A DNA stretch of 64,000 nt from a bacterium 1XD42-1 (GTDB lineage: Bacteria > Bacillota > Clostridia > Oscillospirales > Ruminococcaceae), in the NCBI GenBank assembly GCA_003612625.1, contig RAZJ01000004.1:1-64000 (forward strand). Direction: 5' to 3'. A program made the position numbers and the translations under genes. Shown piece by piece: positions 42,267 through 51,745 of the stretch (position 1 is the first letter of the stretch; each line of letters begins with the position of its first letter). Under the pieces are notes generated by a model. It was not told the DNA's origin, made no database searches, and was given only the letters and a program-made list of their open reading frames with translations.

Positions 42267-43091
42267 TTATTCCATGTTTGGAGAAAGCCAGCGGCCTGCA
42301 AAAGCAAATAATAGAAAAACAGCTAAATTCACCAATACCACAGAAGCTCCGGCTGGCGTATCAAAAGAAAAAGAAGCAATTAACCCGCCGATTAAACAGA
42401 CAACAGAAACAACCGCAGAAACTACGACAACGCCTTTAAAGCTCCGGCAAACCCGCATAGCCGTTAAAGGCGGGAAAATCACCAAACTGGAAATCAGCAT
42501 GGCACCCATAACGCGCATACCGATTACAATAGTCAAAGCGGTCAGCAAAGCGATTAACATATGGAAAGCTTCTGCTTGGATGCCGGTAGCACGGGCAAAA
42601 GCTTCATCAAATGTAATTGCAAATAATTGGCGGTAAAATAAAAGGAATAAAGTCAATACAATAATAGAGAGTAAAACCGATAAAATAACATCACTGTTGC
42701 TCATAGCAAGGATACTGCCAAATAAATAACCATTTACATCTGCATTCATACCGGAATCCAAAGAAATGATAATAACACCGCCAGCCAAAGCGCTGCTGGA
42801 AATCAAACCGATAGCAGCATCTCCCCGGATTTTACCGCTTTCACTAAGCCGGAGCAATAAAAATGCGGCTATAATCACAACAGGGATGGCAACAGCCATA
42901 GGTGCCCAGCCGGTAGCTAAAGCGAAAGCCAACGCGCCAAATCCCACATGAGAAAGGCCGTCGCCGATCATAGAATAGCGTTTTAAAACCAGACTCACGC
43001 CTAATAATGCGGCGCATAGAGAAACTAAAATGCCTACTACCATGGCGCGGGCAAGGAATGGGTATTGGAAAAAAGCGGATAACGCGGTCAA
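42267..43091 (-). CDS. znuB: Zinc/manganese-type ABC transporter permease
   Basis: A 274-aa ABC-3 family permease with eight or so transmembrane helices, typical opening FFQYPFLARAMVVGILVSLCAALLGVSLVLKRYSMIGDGLSHVGFG and the conserved VIGMRVMGAMLISSLVIFPPLTA. Pairs with the ATPase upstream by a 4-bp overlap. The matching zinc-binding lipoprotein gene (znuA) is not in the window, so metal specificity is inferred only from the family. Confidence 0.87.
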   Translation of the reverse strand: MTALSAFFQYPFLARAMVVGILVSLCAALLGVSLVLKRYSMIGDGLSHVGFGALAFALATGWAPMAVAIPVVIIAAFLLLRLSESGKIRGDAAIGLISSSALAGGVIIISLDSGMNADVNGYLFGSILAMSNSDVILSVLLSIIVLTLFLLFYRQLFAITFDEAFARATGIQAEAFHMLIALLTALTIVIGMRVMGAMLISSLVIFPPLTAMRVCRSFKGVVVVSAVVSVVCLIGGLIASFSFDTPAGASVVLVNLAVFLLFAFAGRWLSPNME

Positions 43092-43792
43092 TGGGCATCC
43101 CTCCCAAGAAATTTTTCACATAAAGCGCTTTTCCGGTAGGCTTCCACACTGCCGAAAAATAAAACGCCTGTATTCATATGGAGGATTTTACGGGCATTGT
43201 GAATGGAGCAGTTAATATCATGGGATACCATAACAATGGCGACGCCTTCTTGGTTAAGCTGTTTCAGCAAAGCATATAAATCAGATGTGACGACGGGATC
43301 TAATCCGGTAACCGGTTCATCTAAAAGAAGCAGCTTATCCGTAGCACATAAAGCCCTGGCTAATAAAACCCGCTGCTGCTGGCCGCCGGATAAAGCCCGG
43401 TAAGATTTTTTGCGCAGGCTGGTAATATTTAATTTTTCCATAGCAGCATTGGCCGCTGTCCGCTGGGAAGGTTTATAAAAAGGCCCAAAGCCTTTCTGGT
43501 GCAGGCATCCGGAAATAACAACTTCCTGGACAGAAGCAGGAAAATCCCGTTGGACAACGGTTTGCTGAGGCAGATAGCCAATACTGGTCTGGGTCAATCC
43601 ATCCCCAAAAAGGATTTTCCCGTTTTTAGGCCGCATCAAGCCCAGCAAGCCTTTTAATAAGGTGCTTTTTCCGGAACCATTTTCCCCTACAATACAAAGG
43701 TAGTCCCCGGGTTCAATGGAAAAGCTGACATTTTCAACGGCATTTCTGTTTTCATAAGACATGGTTAAATTTTCACATTGGATCAGCGGCAT
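43088..43792 (-). CDS. znuC: Zinc-type ABC transporter ATP-binding protein
   Basis: A 234-aa ABC ATPase. ATG 43792 follows CGGGAGGCAAAAT, so the longer frame to 43867 is rejected. Walker A GENGSGKSTLLKG, Q-loop YLPQQ, signature LSGGQQQRVLLARAL, Walker B LLLLDEPVTGLD and switch VSHD. The sequence is closest in pattern to ZnuC/AdcC. A Fur/Zur-like palindrome lies just upstream of its start. Confidence 0.88.
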   Translation of the reverse strand: MPLIQCENLTMSYENRNAVENVSFSIEPGDYLCIVGENGSGKSTLLKGLLGLMRPKNGKILFGDGLTQTSIGYLPQQTVVQRDFPASVQEVVISGCLHQKGFGPFYKPSQRTAANAAMEKLNITSLRKKSYRALSGGQQQRVLLARALCATDKLLLLDEPVTGLDPVVTSDLYALLKQLNQEGVAIVMVSHDINCSIHNARKILHMNTGVLFFGSVEAYRKSALCEKFLGRDAH

Positions 43793-43854
43793 ATTTTGCC
43801 TCCCGTTAAGAATTGAAAAACTGACGGCCCTGCCGGAAGGCGGGCCGAATTTGG

Positions 43855-43869
43855 AAATGATTTTCATTT
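43855..43869 (-). promoter_or_regulatory. Fur/Zur-type operator candidate
   Basis: AAATGATTTTCATTT is a near-perfect palindrome with the NAT-A/TCAT spacing seen in Fur/Zur boxes. It lies 63 bp before the znuC start, the right place for zinc-dependent repression. Confidence 0.5.
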
Positions 43870-43930
43870 TATTATTCTAGCGGGCCTTTTGTAATTTGTC
43901 AAGATCCTCCTAAAAAAATCAAAAATAAAA

Positions 43931-43970
43931 ATCGCATGCTATTGACATTGAAACAATCGTATGCTATTAT
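43931..43970 (+). promoter_or_regulatory. Promoter of the marR-MATE operon with a direct-repeat operator
   Basis: TTGACA (43942-43947), 17 bp, then TATTAT (43965-43970) make a strong sigma-A promoter. The 13-bp word ATCG(C/T)ATGCTATT occurs twice (43931 and 43956), spaced 25 bp apart and overlapping both hexamers. It is a good candidate for autorepression by the MarR protein. Confidence 0.7.
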
Positions 43971-43990
43971 TTATAGGGGGAGTGGGAAAA

Positions 43991-44416
43991 ATGAAGGAAC
44001 GGATTTCTTGCGGAATGCTGATTAAGCAGATCAACGACAGCATGCGCAAACAAGTCAATAACCATTTGCGATCTTGCGACTTAACCATGGCGCAGGTAGG
44101 CGTCTTACTGGAGCTGCGGAAAAATACAGATCAGCAAATGACCTTGAAAGAATTGGAACGAAGTTTTCGGGTTGCCCAGTCAACGGCAGCCGGGCTGGTG
44201 AGCCGGCTGGAGCAGAAAAATTTTGTTGAATCCTTTGGTGATTCCAAAGATAAGCGGATTAAAATTGTCCGCATTACAAAAAAAGGTGAACAATTCTTTC
44301 AAGAAGCAGATGAGCACAGGAAACAAACAGAAGAACAGCTATTATCGGAGCTGACGGAAACAGAACAGGAAATCCTTTTGTCATTGTTAAAGAAAGTGCG
44401 GGATTCCCTCCATTAA
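43991..44416 (+). CDS. MarR family transcriptional regulator
   Basis: A 141-aa winged-helix repressor. ATG 43991 is chosen because GGGGGAGTGGGAAAA precedes it. The DNA-binding part shows MTLKELERSFRVAQSTAAGLVSRLEQKNFVESFGDSKDKRIKIVRIT, followed by a Glu/Gln-rich C-terminal dimer helix. It precedes a MATE exporter by 97 bp and probably regulates itself and the exporter in response to a drug-like ligand. Confidence 0.9.
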   Translation: MKERISCGMLIKQINDSMRKQVNNHLRSCDLTMAQVGVLLELRKNTDQQMTLKELERSFRVAQSTAAGLVSRLEQKNFVESFGDSKDKRIKIVRITKKGEQFFQEADEHRKQTEEQLLSELTETEQEILLSLLKKVRDSLH

Positions 44417-44513
44417 AATGAAACTTCCACTATTATAGTATGTGGAAGTTTTAACAGAACAAATCAATCGCTTACTATTAAAAGTAAGCGAACCAATAAG
44501 GAGGTTATTTTTC

Positions 44514-45932
44514 ATGAACAGTCCAAATGTAAGGGAAATATTCCAGAAAGCGCCTGTGCCAAAAGCAGTATTTCAAAATGCTTTGCCAGCAATGGCAGCT
44601 ATGCTGATGGTATTGGTCTATAACCTGGCAGACACTTTTTTTATCGGCCAAACCCATGATGCTTTCCAGGTAGCAGCCGTATCTTTGGCGACTCCGGTAT
44701 TTTTAATTTTTATGGCAGTAGGCACTATATTTGGTGTTGGGGGCACATCTGTAATATCCCGGGCAATGGGCCAGGGAAAACAGGAATATGCAAAAAAAGT
44801 ATGTGCCTTTTGTATGTGGAGCTGTATCGCTGTTGGGATTATCCTGTCTGCCATTCTGCTGATTTTTATGGATTCCATATTGGGCCTGGTTGGAGCAAGC
44901 GCTGAAACCTGGTCATTGGCAAAGACTTATTTAACCATTGTTATTTCCAGCGGGCCTTTTACATTGATTTCCAGTTGTTATTCCAACATCATCCGTGCAG
45001 AAGGGCAATCCGGAAAGGCTATGATGGGACAGATTTTAGGGAATCTTTTTAATATTGTCCTGGACCCTGTCATGATTTTAGTTTTGGGATGGAATATTGC
45101 AGGGGCAGCCATTGCAACAGTAATAGGAAATGTAGCTGCTGCATGCTATTATCTGGCTTATTTTGTCAGGGGAAAATCTACTTTAAGCATTCACCCAAAA
45201 GATGTAACATTCAAAGAAGGCATATGCAAAAATGTATTGGCGATTGGCATCCCTGCTGCATTGGGGCCAGTGATGATGAGCGTTTCCCAAATGGTCATTA
45301 ACAGCCAGATGGCAGGCTATGGCGATATGGCCATTGCGGCCATGGGCGTGGCAATGAAAGTTACTACCATTACAGGAATGATCTGCATGGGGCTTGGGCA
45401 GGGCATACAGCCTTTGTTGGGCTATTGTGTAGGCGCCCAATTATGGAAAAGATTTAAAGAAGTTTTAAAATTCTCCCTGCTTTTAGCCCTGGGGCTTGGC
45501 ACAGCATTAACCGGCATTTGCTATTTGTTTACCGATCAGATTGTCAGCGCGTTTCTGACCAACCCAACGGCATTCCATTATTCCGTGCAGTTTTCAAAGA
45601 TTTTGCTGGCTACCAGCTTCCTGTTTGGGGTATTTTACGTTTTAATCAATGCGCTGCAAGCTATGGGAGCAGCGACAGAATCATTGATTATCAGCATTAG
45701 CAGGCAGGGAATTATTTTTATTCCAACTCTTTTTATTTTAAAAACAGTCATAGGAATGACAGGGCTTGTCTGGGCGCAGCCTGTAGCAGATGTATTTTCT
45801 TTATTGCTGGCCTGCCTCCTCTATATGCGGATTTCTAAAAAAATGATGGCAAATAAGGAATTGCTTCATAAGAAAAAAACTGGTAAAATAGCATTATTGT
45901 ATCGTTTGAAAGGAAGAGGAAGTGAAGCTTAG
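44514..45932 (+). CDS. MATE family efflux transporter
   Basis: A 472-aa, 12-helix MATE protein of the MepA/NorM type. ATG 44514 follows AAGGAGGTTATTTTTC. Signatures: PAMAAMLMVLVYNLADTFFIG in helix 1, VGGTSVISRAMGQGK, and the symmetric GQGIQPLLGYCVGA in the second half. Exports cationic drugs using Na+ or H+. An inverted repeat (GCTTACT/AGTAAGC at 44466-44486) lies in the leader. The final TAG overlaps the next gene's GTG. Confidence 0.9.
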   Translation: MNSPNVREIFQKAPVPKAVFQNALPAMAAMLMVLVYNLADTFFIGQTHDAFQVAAVSLATPVFLIFMAVGTIFGVGGTSVISRAMGQGKQEYAKKVCAFCMWSCIAVGIILSAILLIFMDSILGLVGASAETWSLAKTYLTIVISSGPFTLISSCYSNIIRAEGQSGKAMMGQILGNLFNIVLDPVMILVLGWNIAGAAIATVIGNVAAACYYLAYFVRGKSTLSIHPKDVTFKEGICKNVLAIGIPAALGPVMMSVSQMVINSQMAGYGDMAIAAMGVAMKVTTITGMICMGLGQGIQPLLGYCVGAQLWKRFKEVLKFSLLLALGLGTALTGICYLFTDQIVSAFLTNPTAFHYSVQFSKILLATSFLFGVFYVLINALQAMGAATESLIISISRQGIIFIPTLFILKTVIGMTGLVWAQPVADVFSLLLACLLYMRISKKMMANKELLHKKKTGKIALLYRLKGRGSEA

Positions 45933-46819
45933 TGGTGCTGGAAGAAGTACCAGCAAAAACAATTGTAAACCGTACCAAAGACAGCCAGTGGTTTGGAACA
46001 GATTATATTATGAATATTTACCGGGGATGCTGTCATGGATGTATTTACTGCGACAGCAGGAGCGACTGTTACCAGATAGAAGATTTTCATAGAATCCGTG
46101 TAAAAAAGGATGCTTTGCGTATCATACGGAATGATTTACAAAGAAAAATCCGTACAGGGGTAGTAGCCACAGGTTCCATGAGCGATCCTTATAATTCATT
46201 TGAAAAAGAGCTGGAACTGACACGTCATGGGTTGGAATTGCTGGATGCTTATGGATTTGGCGCGGCAGTTGCAACAAAAAGTGATTTGATTACACGGGAC
46301 ATTGATATTCTGCAAGAGATAAAGACCCATTCGCCGGTATTATGTCAAATAACCATTACGACGCCGGAGGATGCCTTAAGTTCCAAAATAGAACCATATG
46401 CTCCCTTATCCTCCCAACGTTTCGCAGCAGTAGAAGCCTTATCAAAAGCAAACCTTTTTACAGGAATTTTACTGATGCCTGTACTGCCTTTTTTGGAAGA
46501 TAATCCGGAAAGTATTTTCACTATCGTGAATCGGGCGGCAGATTCCGGAGCAAAATTTATTTATGCTTCTTTTGGAGTAACCATGCGATCCGGACAGCGG
46601 GAATATTTTTTAGAACAGTTGGGAAATTTATATCCGGATTTGCCGAAAAAATATGGCCAGAAGTATGGAAACCGTTATTTCTGTCCGGTACCCAAAGCAA
46701 AAGCATTATGGGAACGATTTGCAGAATGCTGCCGGGAAAAAGGAATTTTATATCATATGACAGACATTATATCCGCTTATAAAGCAGGCTGTCAGGAAAG
46801 TCAGCTCACATTTTTCTAA
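45932..46819 (+). CDS. Radical SAM protein of the spore photoproduct lyase-like family
   Basis: A 295-aa product. The 4Fe-4S motif is C-x3-C-x2-C in YRGCCHGCIYCDSRSDCYQ, near residue 32-40. The pattern NIYRGC.HGC.YC.S plus TGSMSDPYNSFE and VATKSDLITRD matches the SPL/Rv2578c-like radical SAM group. The photolyase function is not certain: the true SplB active-site Cys is not identifiable. It shares one base with the upstream MATE stop, so it may be cotranscribed with it. Confidence 0.82.
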   Translation: MVLEEVPAKTIVNRTKDSQWFGTDYIMNIYRGCCHGCIYCDSRSDCYQIEDFHRIRVKKDALRIIRNDLQRKIRTGVVATGSMSDPYNSFEKELELTRHGLELLDAYGFGAAVATKSDLITRDIDILQEIKTHSPVLCQITITTPEDALSSKIEPYAPLSSQRFAAVEALSKANLFTGILLMPVLPFLEDNPESIFTIVNRAADSGAKFIYASFGVTMRSGQREYFLEQLGNLYPDLPKKYGQKYGNRYFCPVPKAKALWERFAECCREKGILYHMTDIISAYKAGCQESQLTFF

Positions 46820-46904
46820 TATCCAAGCGGAACCCTTTTTTTGTCTATTGATTTGTTCAAAAAATACTTGCATTTTTGTTTAAAATATGGTATGATAGCC
46901 GTCA

Positions 46905-47060
46905 GAGTGCCTAAAAAGAAGGTGCTGGTACGCATAGAATGAACGTTGTATCCCGCAACGGGAGTTTATGCTCGCAAAGAACATAAAACCGGACAGTCCT
47001 CTGCCAAAGCTGGGTTTCTTTTTTAAAAAGGGGCCAGTGGGAATGAATGTCTGTTAAAAA
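46905..47060 (+). promoter_or_regulatory. Probable L19 leader RNA
   Basis: The 250-bp gap before rplS contains structured sequence and ends with a terminator-like part, AAACC...GGGTTTCTTTTTT (about 46986-47026). Firmicutes often carry an L19 autoregulatory leader at this place. The hairpins CCCGCAACGGG (46953-46963) and the 3' part are visible, but I could not check the full covariance model. Confidence 0.45.
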
Positions 47061-47075
47061 CAAGGAGGAAAAAGA

Positions 47076-47420
47076 ATGGATGCATTAAAACACATTGCAA
47101 GCGATTGCCTGAAAGCTGAAATGCCGAAAGTAGAAGTAGGCGACACCGTAAAGGTTCATGTATGGGTTAAGGAAGGCGAGAAAAAAAGAGTCCAGGTTTT
47201 TGAAGGCACAGTAATTGCCAAAAAACATGGTGGAATCTCTGAAACATTTACCGTCCGCCGTGTAGCTCATGGCTGTGGAGTAGAAAGGGTATTCCCGATT
47301 CATTCTCCCAATATTGATAAAGTAGAGCTGGTACGTAAAGGCCGCGTCCGCCGCAGCAAATTGTACTATCTGCGTGACCGGGTTGGGAAAGCCGCTAAGG
47401 TCAAAGATATTATCCGCTAA
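47076..47420 (+). CDS. rplS: 50S ribosomal protein L19
   Basis: A 114-aa product of the expected length, with [37 protein letters not shown] and the strongly conserved [48 protein letters not shown] follows AAGGAGGAAAAAG. It stands alone here; the usual neighbours trmD/rimM are not adjacent upstream. Confidence 0.98.
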   Translation: MDALKHIASDCLKAEMPKVEVGDTVKVHVWVKEGEKKRVQVFEGTVIAKKHGGISETFTVRRVAHGCGVERVFPIHSPNIDKVELVRKGRVRRSKLYYLRDRVGKAAKVKDIIR

Positions 47421-47436
47421 GGGCAATTTGATCCAG

Positions 47437-47483
47437 AAGGCTGTTTTTCCGGATTTTGATATTCCGGAAAGACGGCCTTTTTT
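47437..47483 (+). terminator. Terminator after rplS
   Basis: A 17-bp stem, AAGGCTGTTTTTCCGGA with TCCGGAAAGACGGCCTT (two wobble/mismatch positions), followed by TTTT. It lies 16 bp after the rplS stop. Confidence 0.9.
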
Positions 47484-47705
47484 CCTATAAAAAGAATCTA
47501 TGATTTTTTGATAAAAAACGATGGAATCCGGAAAGATTTACAGGTTTTGCGTTTATCCGGGCGGAAAATAAAAGAAATTCCCACAGATTCCATGAAAACC
47601 ATTGCTTTTTGGTGAAATATACGGTATCTTATAGAAAGCTGAAACAATTTTGAGGTATGGCAGGCATACAAAATCCAGGGTAAGCCTGCTGCGGGAAAGG
47701 CTGTG

Positions 47706-48515
47706 ATGTTAGGATTGGAAAACAAGCTGGCTTTGTACGGGTTTAATAACCTTACGAAAACGCTGAGCTTTAATATTTATGATGTGTGCTATGCAAAAAG
47801 TGAACGGGAACAAACCGATTATTTAGCATACATTGATGAACAATATAATTCAGAACGCCTTACAAAAATTCTCTGTGATGTTACAGAAATGATAGGGGCT
47901 AATATATTAAATATTTCAAAACAGGATTATGATCCTCAGGGCGCATCTGTCAATGTGCTGATTGCGGAAAAAGAACTGGAAGAAGAACGGATTGACCAGT
48001 CCTGCAACCGGGGTGCTTATATGACTGGCCGCTGCGCCCATGCCCACTTGGATAAAAGCCATGTAACGGTGCACACCTTTCCGGAGCATCATCCGGACAA
48101 TTCCATTTCCACATTCCGGGTAGATATTGACGTATCCACCTGCGGGACAATCTCCCCATTATCCGCCTTGGATTATTTAATAGGGTCCTTTGATTCTGAT
48201 ATTATTACCATTGATTACCGGGTCCGGGGATTTACACGGGACATGCAGGGGAAAAAATATTTTATTGATCATGATATTACATCCATTCAGGATTATATTG
48301 CGAAAGAAACCCTGACAAGATATGATGCGATTGATGTCAATGTCTATCAGTCAAATATTTTCCATACAAAAATGCTGATTAAAGATATTGAATTACAAAA
48401 TTATCTTTTTAACCGTGATGTATATGAATTGCCGCCAACCCTCCGTTTGGAAATCAGCAACAGCCTGCGGAAAGAAATGATAGAAATTTTCAGCGGTATG
48501 AATATTTATGGATAG
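47706..48515 (+). CDS. speD: S-adenosylmethionine decarboxylase proenzyme
   Basis: A 269-aa product of the long E. coli-like class. It opens with [23 protein letters not shown] and carries the self-cleavage site in [20 protein letters not shown], where the Ser becomes the pyruvoyl group. [34 protein letters not shown] is also diagnostic. It provides decarboxylated SAM to spermidine synthase encoded downstream. The 285-bp gap upstream holds the rplS terminator and presumably its promoter. A GTG immediately before the ATG is an alternative start. Confidence 0.95.
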   Translation: MLGLENKLALYGFNNLTKTLSFNIYDVCYAKSEREQTDYLAYIDEQYNSERLTKILCDVTEMIGANILNISKQDYDPQGASVNVLIAEKELEEERIDQSCNRGAYMTGRCAHAHLDKSHVTVHTFPEHHPDNSISTFRVDIDVSTCGTISPLSALDYLIGSFDSDIITIDYRVRGFTRDMQGKKYFIDHDITSIQDYIAKETLTRYDAIDVNVYQSNIFHTKMLIKDIELQNYLFNRDVYELPPTLRLEISNSLRKEMIEIFSGMNIYG

Positions 48516-48546
48516 GTTCACCATTGCGGAGGGGGGAGGCTAAAAA

Positions 48547-49992
48547 ATGCTGTCACAAAATGATACACCAATTTATGATGCCTTGTGCCGTTTGCGGGAA
48601 ACAGGCTTAGTCCATTTTGATGTGCCGGGCCATAAAGGAGGACGGGGCAACAAGCCCTTAAAAGAATTTCTGGGCGGGGAATGTTTGAAAAATGATGTGA
48701 ATTCCATGAAGCCTTTGGACAATTTATGTCATCCGGTTTCTGTAATTCATGATTCGGAAGAATTAGCGGCACAAGCATTTGGAGCACACAGTGCCTTTTT
48801 TATGGTAAATGGCACAACAGCAGCCGTTCAGGCTATGATTTTGAGTGCCTGCAAAGCAGGTGATAAAATCATTATGCCTCGTAATGTCCACCGGAGCGCC
48901 ATCAATGCGTTAGTGCTTTGCGGGGCGGTTCCTGTTTATATCAATCCGGGCGTCAACCAGCGTTTGGGGATTCCATTAGGAATGGCAGTAAAAGATGTGG
49001 AAGAAGCGGTAAAAGCCCACCCGGATGCCAAAGCAATTTTAGTCAATAACCCAACCTATTATGGGATTTGTTCCAACCTGCCATATCTGGCGAAGTTAGC
49101 CCATGATCATGGGATGCTGCTGCTGGCAGACGAAGCCCATGGTACCCATTTTTATTTTGGGGAAAATATGCCGGCAGCGGCAATCCATGCCGGAGCAGAT
49201 ATGGCAGCAGTCAGTATGCACAAAACAGGGGGATCTTTAACCCAAAGTTCATTTCTTCTTTGCGGCAGCGGAGTCAGCGCCGGACATGTGCGCCAGATCA
49301 TCAATTTAACCCAAACCACCAGTGGTTCCTATTTGTTAATGTGTTCTTTGGATTTGGCCCGGCGGAACCTGAGTTTAAACGGAAAAGAAATGTGCCGGAA
49401 AACCGTAGAATTTGCAGCTTATGCCCGGGAAGAAATCAATGGAATGGGCGGTTATTATGCCTTTGGAGATGAAATTGTCAACGGGGATACGGTATATGCC
49501 TTTGACCCCACGAAATTAAGTGTCCATACCAGGGACATTGGCCTGGCAGGTATTGAAGTTTATGATTTAATGCGGGAAGAATACGATATCCAGTTAGAAT
49601 TTGGGGATATTGGAAATTTCCTGGCCATTATTACAGCGGGGGACCGGGCGTTGGAAATTGAACGTTTGATTTCGGCTCTTTCTGAAATCAAACGGCTTCA
49701 TTCCCGGGATAAAGCGGGGATGCTGGCCCAGGAATATATCAGTCCGGATGTGGTAACAACGCCTCAGGCAGCTTTTTACAGCGGCAAAACAGCCCTGCCC
49801 ATTGGAGAAAGCGCGGGCCATGTTTGCGGGGAATTTGTTATGTGTTATCCTCCGGGGATACCGATTTTAGCTCCCGGGGAAAGGATTACAGAAGAAATCC
49901 TTACATATATTGCCTACGCCAAAGAAAAAGGATGCGTATTGACCGGGGCGGAAGATATGGCCATTGAGCATATCAACGTAGTAGCAGAATAA
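48547..49992 (+). CDS. Orn/Lys/Arg decarboxylase, short SpeA-type
   Basis: A 481-aa fold-type I PLP enzyme like Bacillus YaaO/SpeA, lacking the wing domain of large inducible decarboxylases. It has HFDVPGHKGGRG at the N-terminus, ADEAHGTHF (PLP-binding Asp) and the Schiff-base Lys in VSMHKTGGSLTQSS. Together with agmatinase downstream, arginine decarboxylation to agmatine is the likely activity; lysine is an alternative. Second gene of the polyamine operon. Confidence 0.88.
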   Translation: MLSQNDTPIYDALCRLRETGLVHFDVPGHKGGRGNKPLKEFLGGECLKNDVNSMKPLDNLCHPVSVIHDSEELAAQAFGAHSAFFMVNGTTAAVQAMILSACKAGDKIIMPRNVHRSAINALVLCGAVPVYINPGVNQRLGIPLGMAVKDVEEAVKAHPDAKAILVNNPTYYGICSNLPYLAKLAHDHGMLLLADEAHGTHFYFGENMPAAAIHAGADMAAVSMHKTGGSLTQSSFLLCGSGVSAGHVRQIINLTQTTSGSYLLMCSLDLARRNLSLNGKEMCRKTVEFAAYAREEINGMGGYYAFGDEIVNGDTVYAFDPTKLSVHTRDIGLAGIEVYDLMREEYDIQLEFGDIGNFLAIITAGDRALEIERLISALSEIKRLHSRDKAGMLAQEYISPDVVTTPQAAFYSGKTALPIGESAGHVCGEFVMCYPPGIPILAPGERITEEILTYIAYAKEKGCVLTGAEDMAIEHINVVAE

Positions 49993-50007
49993 GGGGGGAT
50001 CATTGGT

Positions 50008-50862
50008 TTGGACTTATGGTTTACAGAAAAATATGGCGCAGGCGCACAATTTTCCATAAAAGTGGAACGGCAGTTAGCCAGTAAAAAAAGCTATTACCAG
50101 CGGATTGATATTTTAGAAACGAAAGAATTTGGGCGGATTTTAACTTTAGATGGCTGCCTGATGCTGACTGAAAAAGATGAATTTATTTATCATGAAATGA
50201 TGGTTCATGTCCCAATGGCAGCCCATCCGGAAGCGAAAAAAGTTTTGGTAATCGGAGCCGGGGACGGAGGGACAATTCGGGAATTAACCCGTTATAGTAC
50301 CGTAGAAGAAATTGAAATGGTAGAAATTGACCAGCTAGTTGTAGAAGTCTGCAAAGAATATTTGCCGCAGACCGCCTGTAAATTAGGGGATCCCCGGGTT
50401 AAAATATTCTTTGAAGACGGGTTAAAATATGTGCGGACAAAAAAAGACACATATGATTTAATTTTAGTCGATTCTACTGATCCTTCCGGCCCGGGAGAAG
50501 GCTTATTCACACGGGAATTTTATGGGAATTGTTATTCAGCCCTGCGGGAAGGGGGCGTACTGGTAAACCAGCATGAAAGCCCCTATTATAAAAATGACGC
50601 TTTGGCAATGAAACGGGCCCACCGGCAGATTAAAGCGGTATTTCCTTATTGTGCCGTATACCAGGCCCATATTCCAACGTATCCATCGGGGCATTGGCTG
50701 TTTGGATTTGCTTCCAAGGGGCGCCATCCCTTAGAAGATTTAGACGGAGAACGGTGGGAAAATTTAGGATTAAAAACCCGTTATTATAATATTGATTTGC
50801 ACCGGGGTTGTTTTGCCCTTCCGAATTATGTAAAGGAGATGCTGGATGGGAATACCAAATAA
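50008..50862 (+). CDS. speE: Spermidine synthase
   Basis: Transfers aminopropyl from decarboxylated SAM to putrescine. A 284-aa product; TTG start at 50008. Signatures: VLVIGAGDGGTIRELTRY, VEIDQLVVEVCKEYLP, DLILVDSTDPSGPGEGLFTREFY, and YPSGHWLFGFASK. It lies 16 bp after the decarboxylase and overlaps speB by 17 bp. Confidence 0.95.
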   Translation: MDLWFTEKYGAGAQFSIKVERQLASKKSYYQRIDILETKEFGRILTLDGCLMLTEKDEFIYHEMMVHVPMAAHPEAKKVLVIGAGDGGTIRELTRYSTVEEIEMVEIDQLVVEVCKEYLPQTACKLGDPRVKIFFEDGLKYVRTKKDTYDLILVDSTDPSGPGEGLFTREFYGNCYSALREGGVLVNQHESPYYKNDALAMKRAHRQIKAVFPYCAVYQAHIPTYPSGHWLFGFASKGRHPLEDLDGERWENLGLKTRYYNIDLHRGCFALPNYVKEMLDGNTK

Positions 50863-51703
50863 TGTGCATACGTTTATTGGCTGTGACAGCCCATACGAAG
50901 AAAGTCAAATTGTGCTTTTTGGAGCACCTTATGATTGTACGTCTTCTTACAGGCCGGGTTCCCGGTTTGCAGGGGCAGCCATCCGGAATGAAAGCTATGG
51001 GATAGAAACTTACAGCCCCTATCAGGACAAGGATTTAACGGATTATAAAATTTTTGACAGCGGGGAAATCGAACTGCCTTTTGGTGGGCCGGAACCGGCT
51101 CTGGAACTGATCGAAAGCCGGACAGCTCAAATCCTTGCAGACGGGAAGCTTCCGTTTATGATAGGCGGGGAGCATTTAGTCACATTAGGAGCAGTACGGG
51201 CTGTTGTAAAAAAATATCCTGATTTGCGGATAATCCACTTTGACGCCCATACGGATCTGCGTGATGATTATTTAGGGACAAAGCTGTCCCATGCCACGGT
51301 TATGCGGCGCTGTTATGAACTGACAGGAGATGGGCGGATTTATCAGTTTGGAATCCGCAGCGGAGATCGGCCGGAATTTCTTTGGGCAAAATCCCATACC
51401 TGCCTTCATAAATTTGACTTTACAGGCTTAGAAGAAGAAATCAAAGCTATTGGGACAGCACCGGTTTATTTTTCCATAGATATGGATGTATTAGATCCTT
51501 CCGAATTTCCCGGAACAGGGACACCGGAAGCAGGCGGAGTGACTTTTTTACAATTATTAGAAGCAATCAGGAAAGTAACAGGTCATTTACAGATTGTAGG
51601 AGCAGATATGAACGAACTGAGTCCTCCTTGGGACCCCAGCGGCAGATCCACAGCTCTTGCCTGTAAAATTGTTCGGGAATTGCTTTTAAGCCTTTTCAAA
51701 TGA
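50846..51703 (+). CDS. speB: Agmatinase
   Basis: Hydrolyses agmatine to putrescine and urea. A 285-aa ureohydrolase with the manganese motifs GGEHLVTLGAV, FDAHTDLRDDYL and SIDMDVLDPSEFPGTGTPEAGG. The ATG is preceded by AAAGGAGATGCTGG within the end of speE. Completes the arginine-agmatine-putrescine-spermidine route with speD/speA-like/speE. Confidence 0.93.
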   Translation: MGIPNNVHTFIGCDSPYEESQIVLFGAPYDCTSSYRPGSRFAGAAIRNESYGIETYSPYQDKDLTDYKIFDSGEIELPFGGPEPALELIESRTAQILADGKLPFMIGGEHLVTLGAVRAVVKKYPDLRIIHFDAHTDLRDDYLGTKLSHATVMRRCYELTGDGRIYQFGIRSGDRPEFLWAKSHTCLHKFDFTGLEEEIKAIGTAPVYFSIDMDVLDPSEFPGTGTPEAGGVTFLQLLEAIRKVTGHLQIVGADMNELSPPWDPSGRSTALACKIVRELLLSLFK

Positions 51704-51745
51704 TAGGTTTTCAGGAATATGAAAAATTTTTAGGAGGGATTCTCT

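Noticed and set aside
42194-42636. Plus-strand frames over znuB
   Set aside because: Shadows of the permease on the opposite strand; Lys/Thr/Gln-rich low-complexity translation with no family match.
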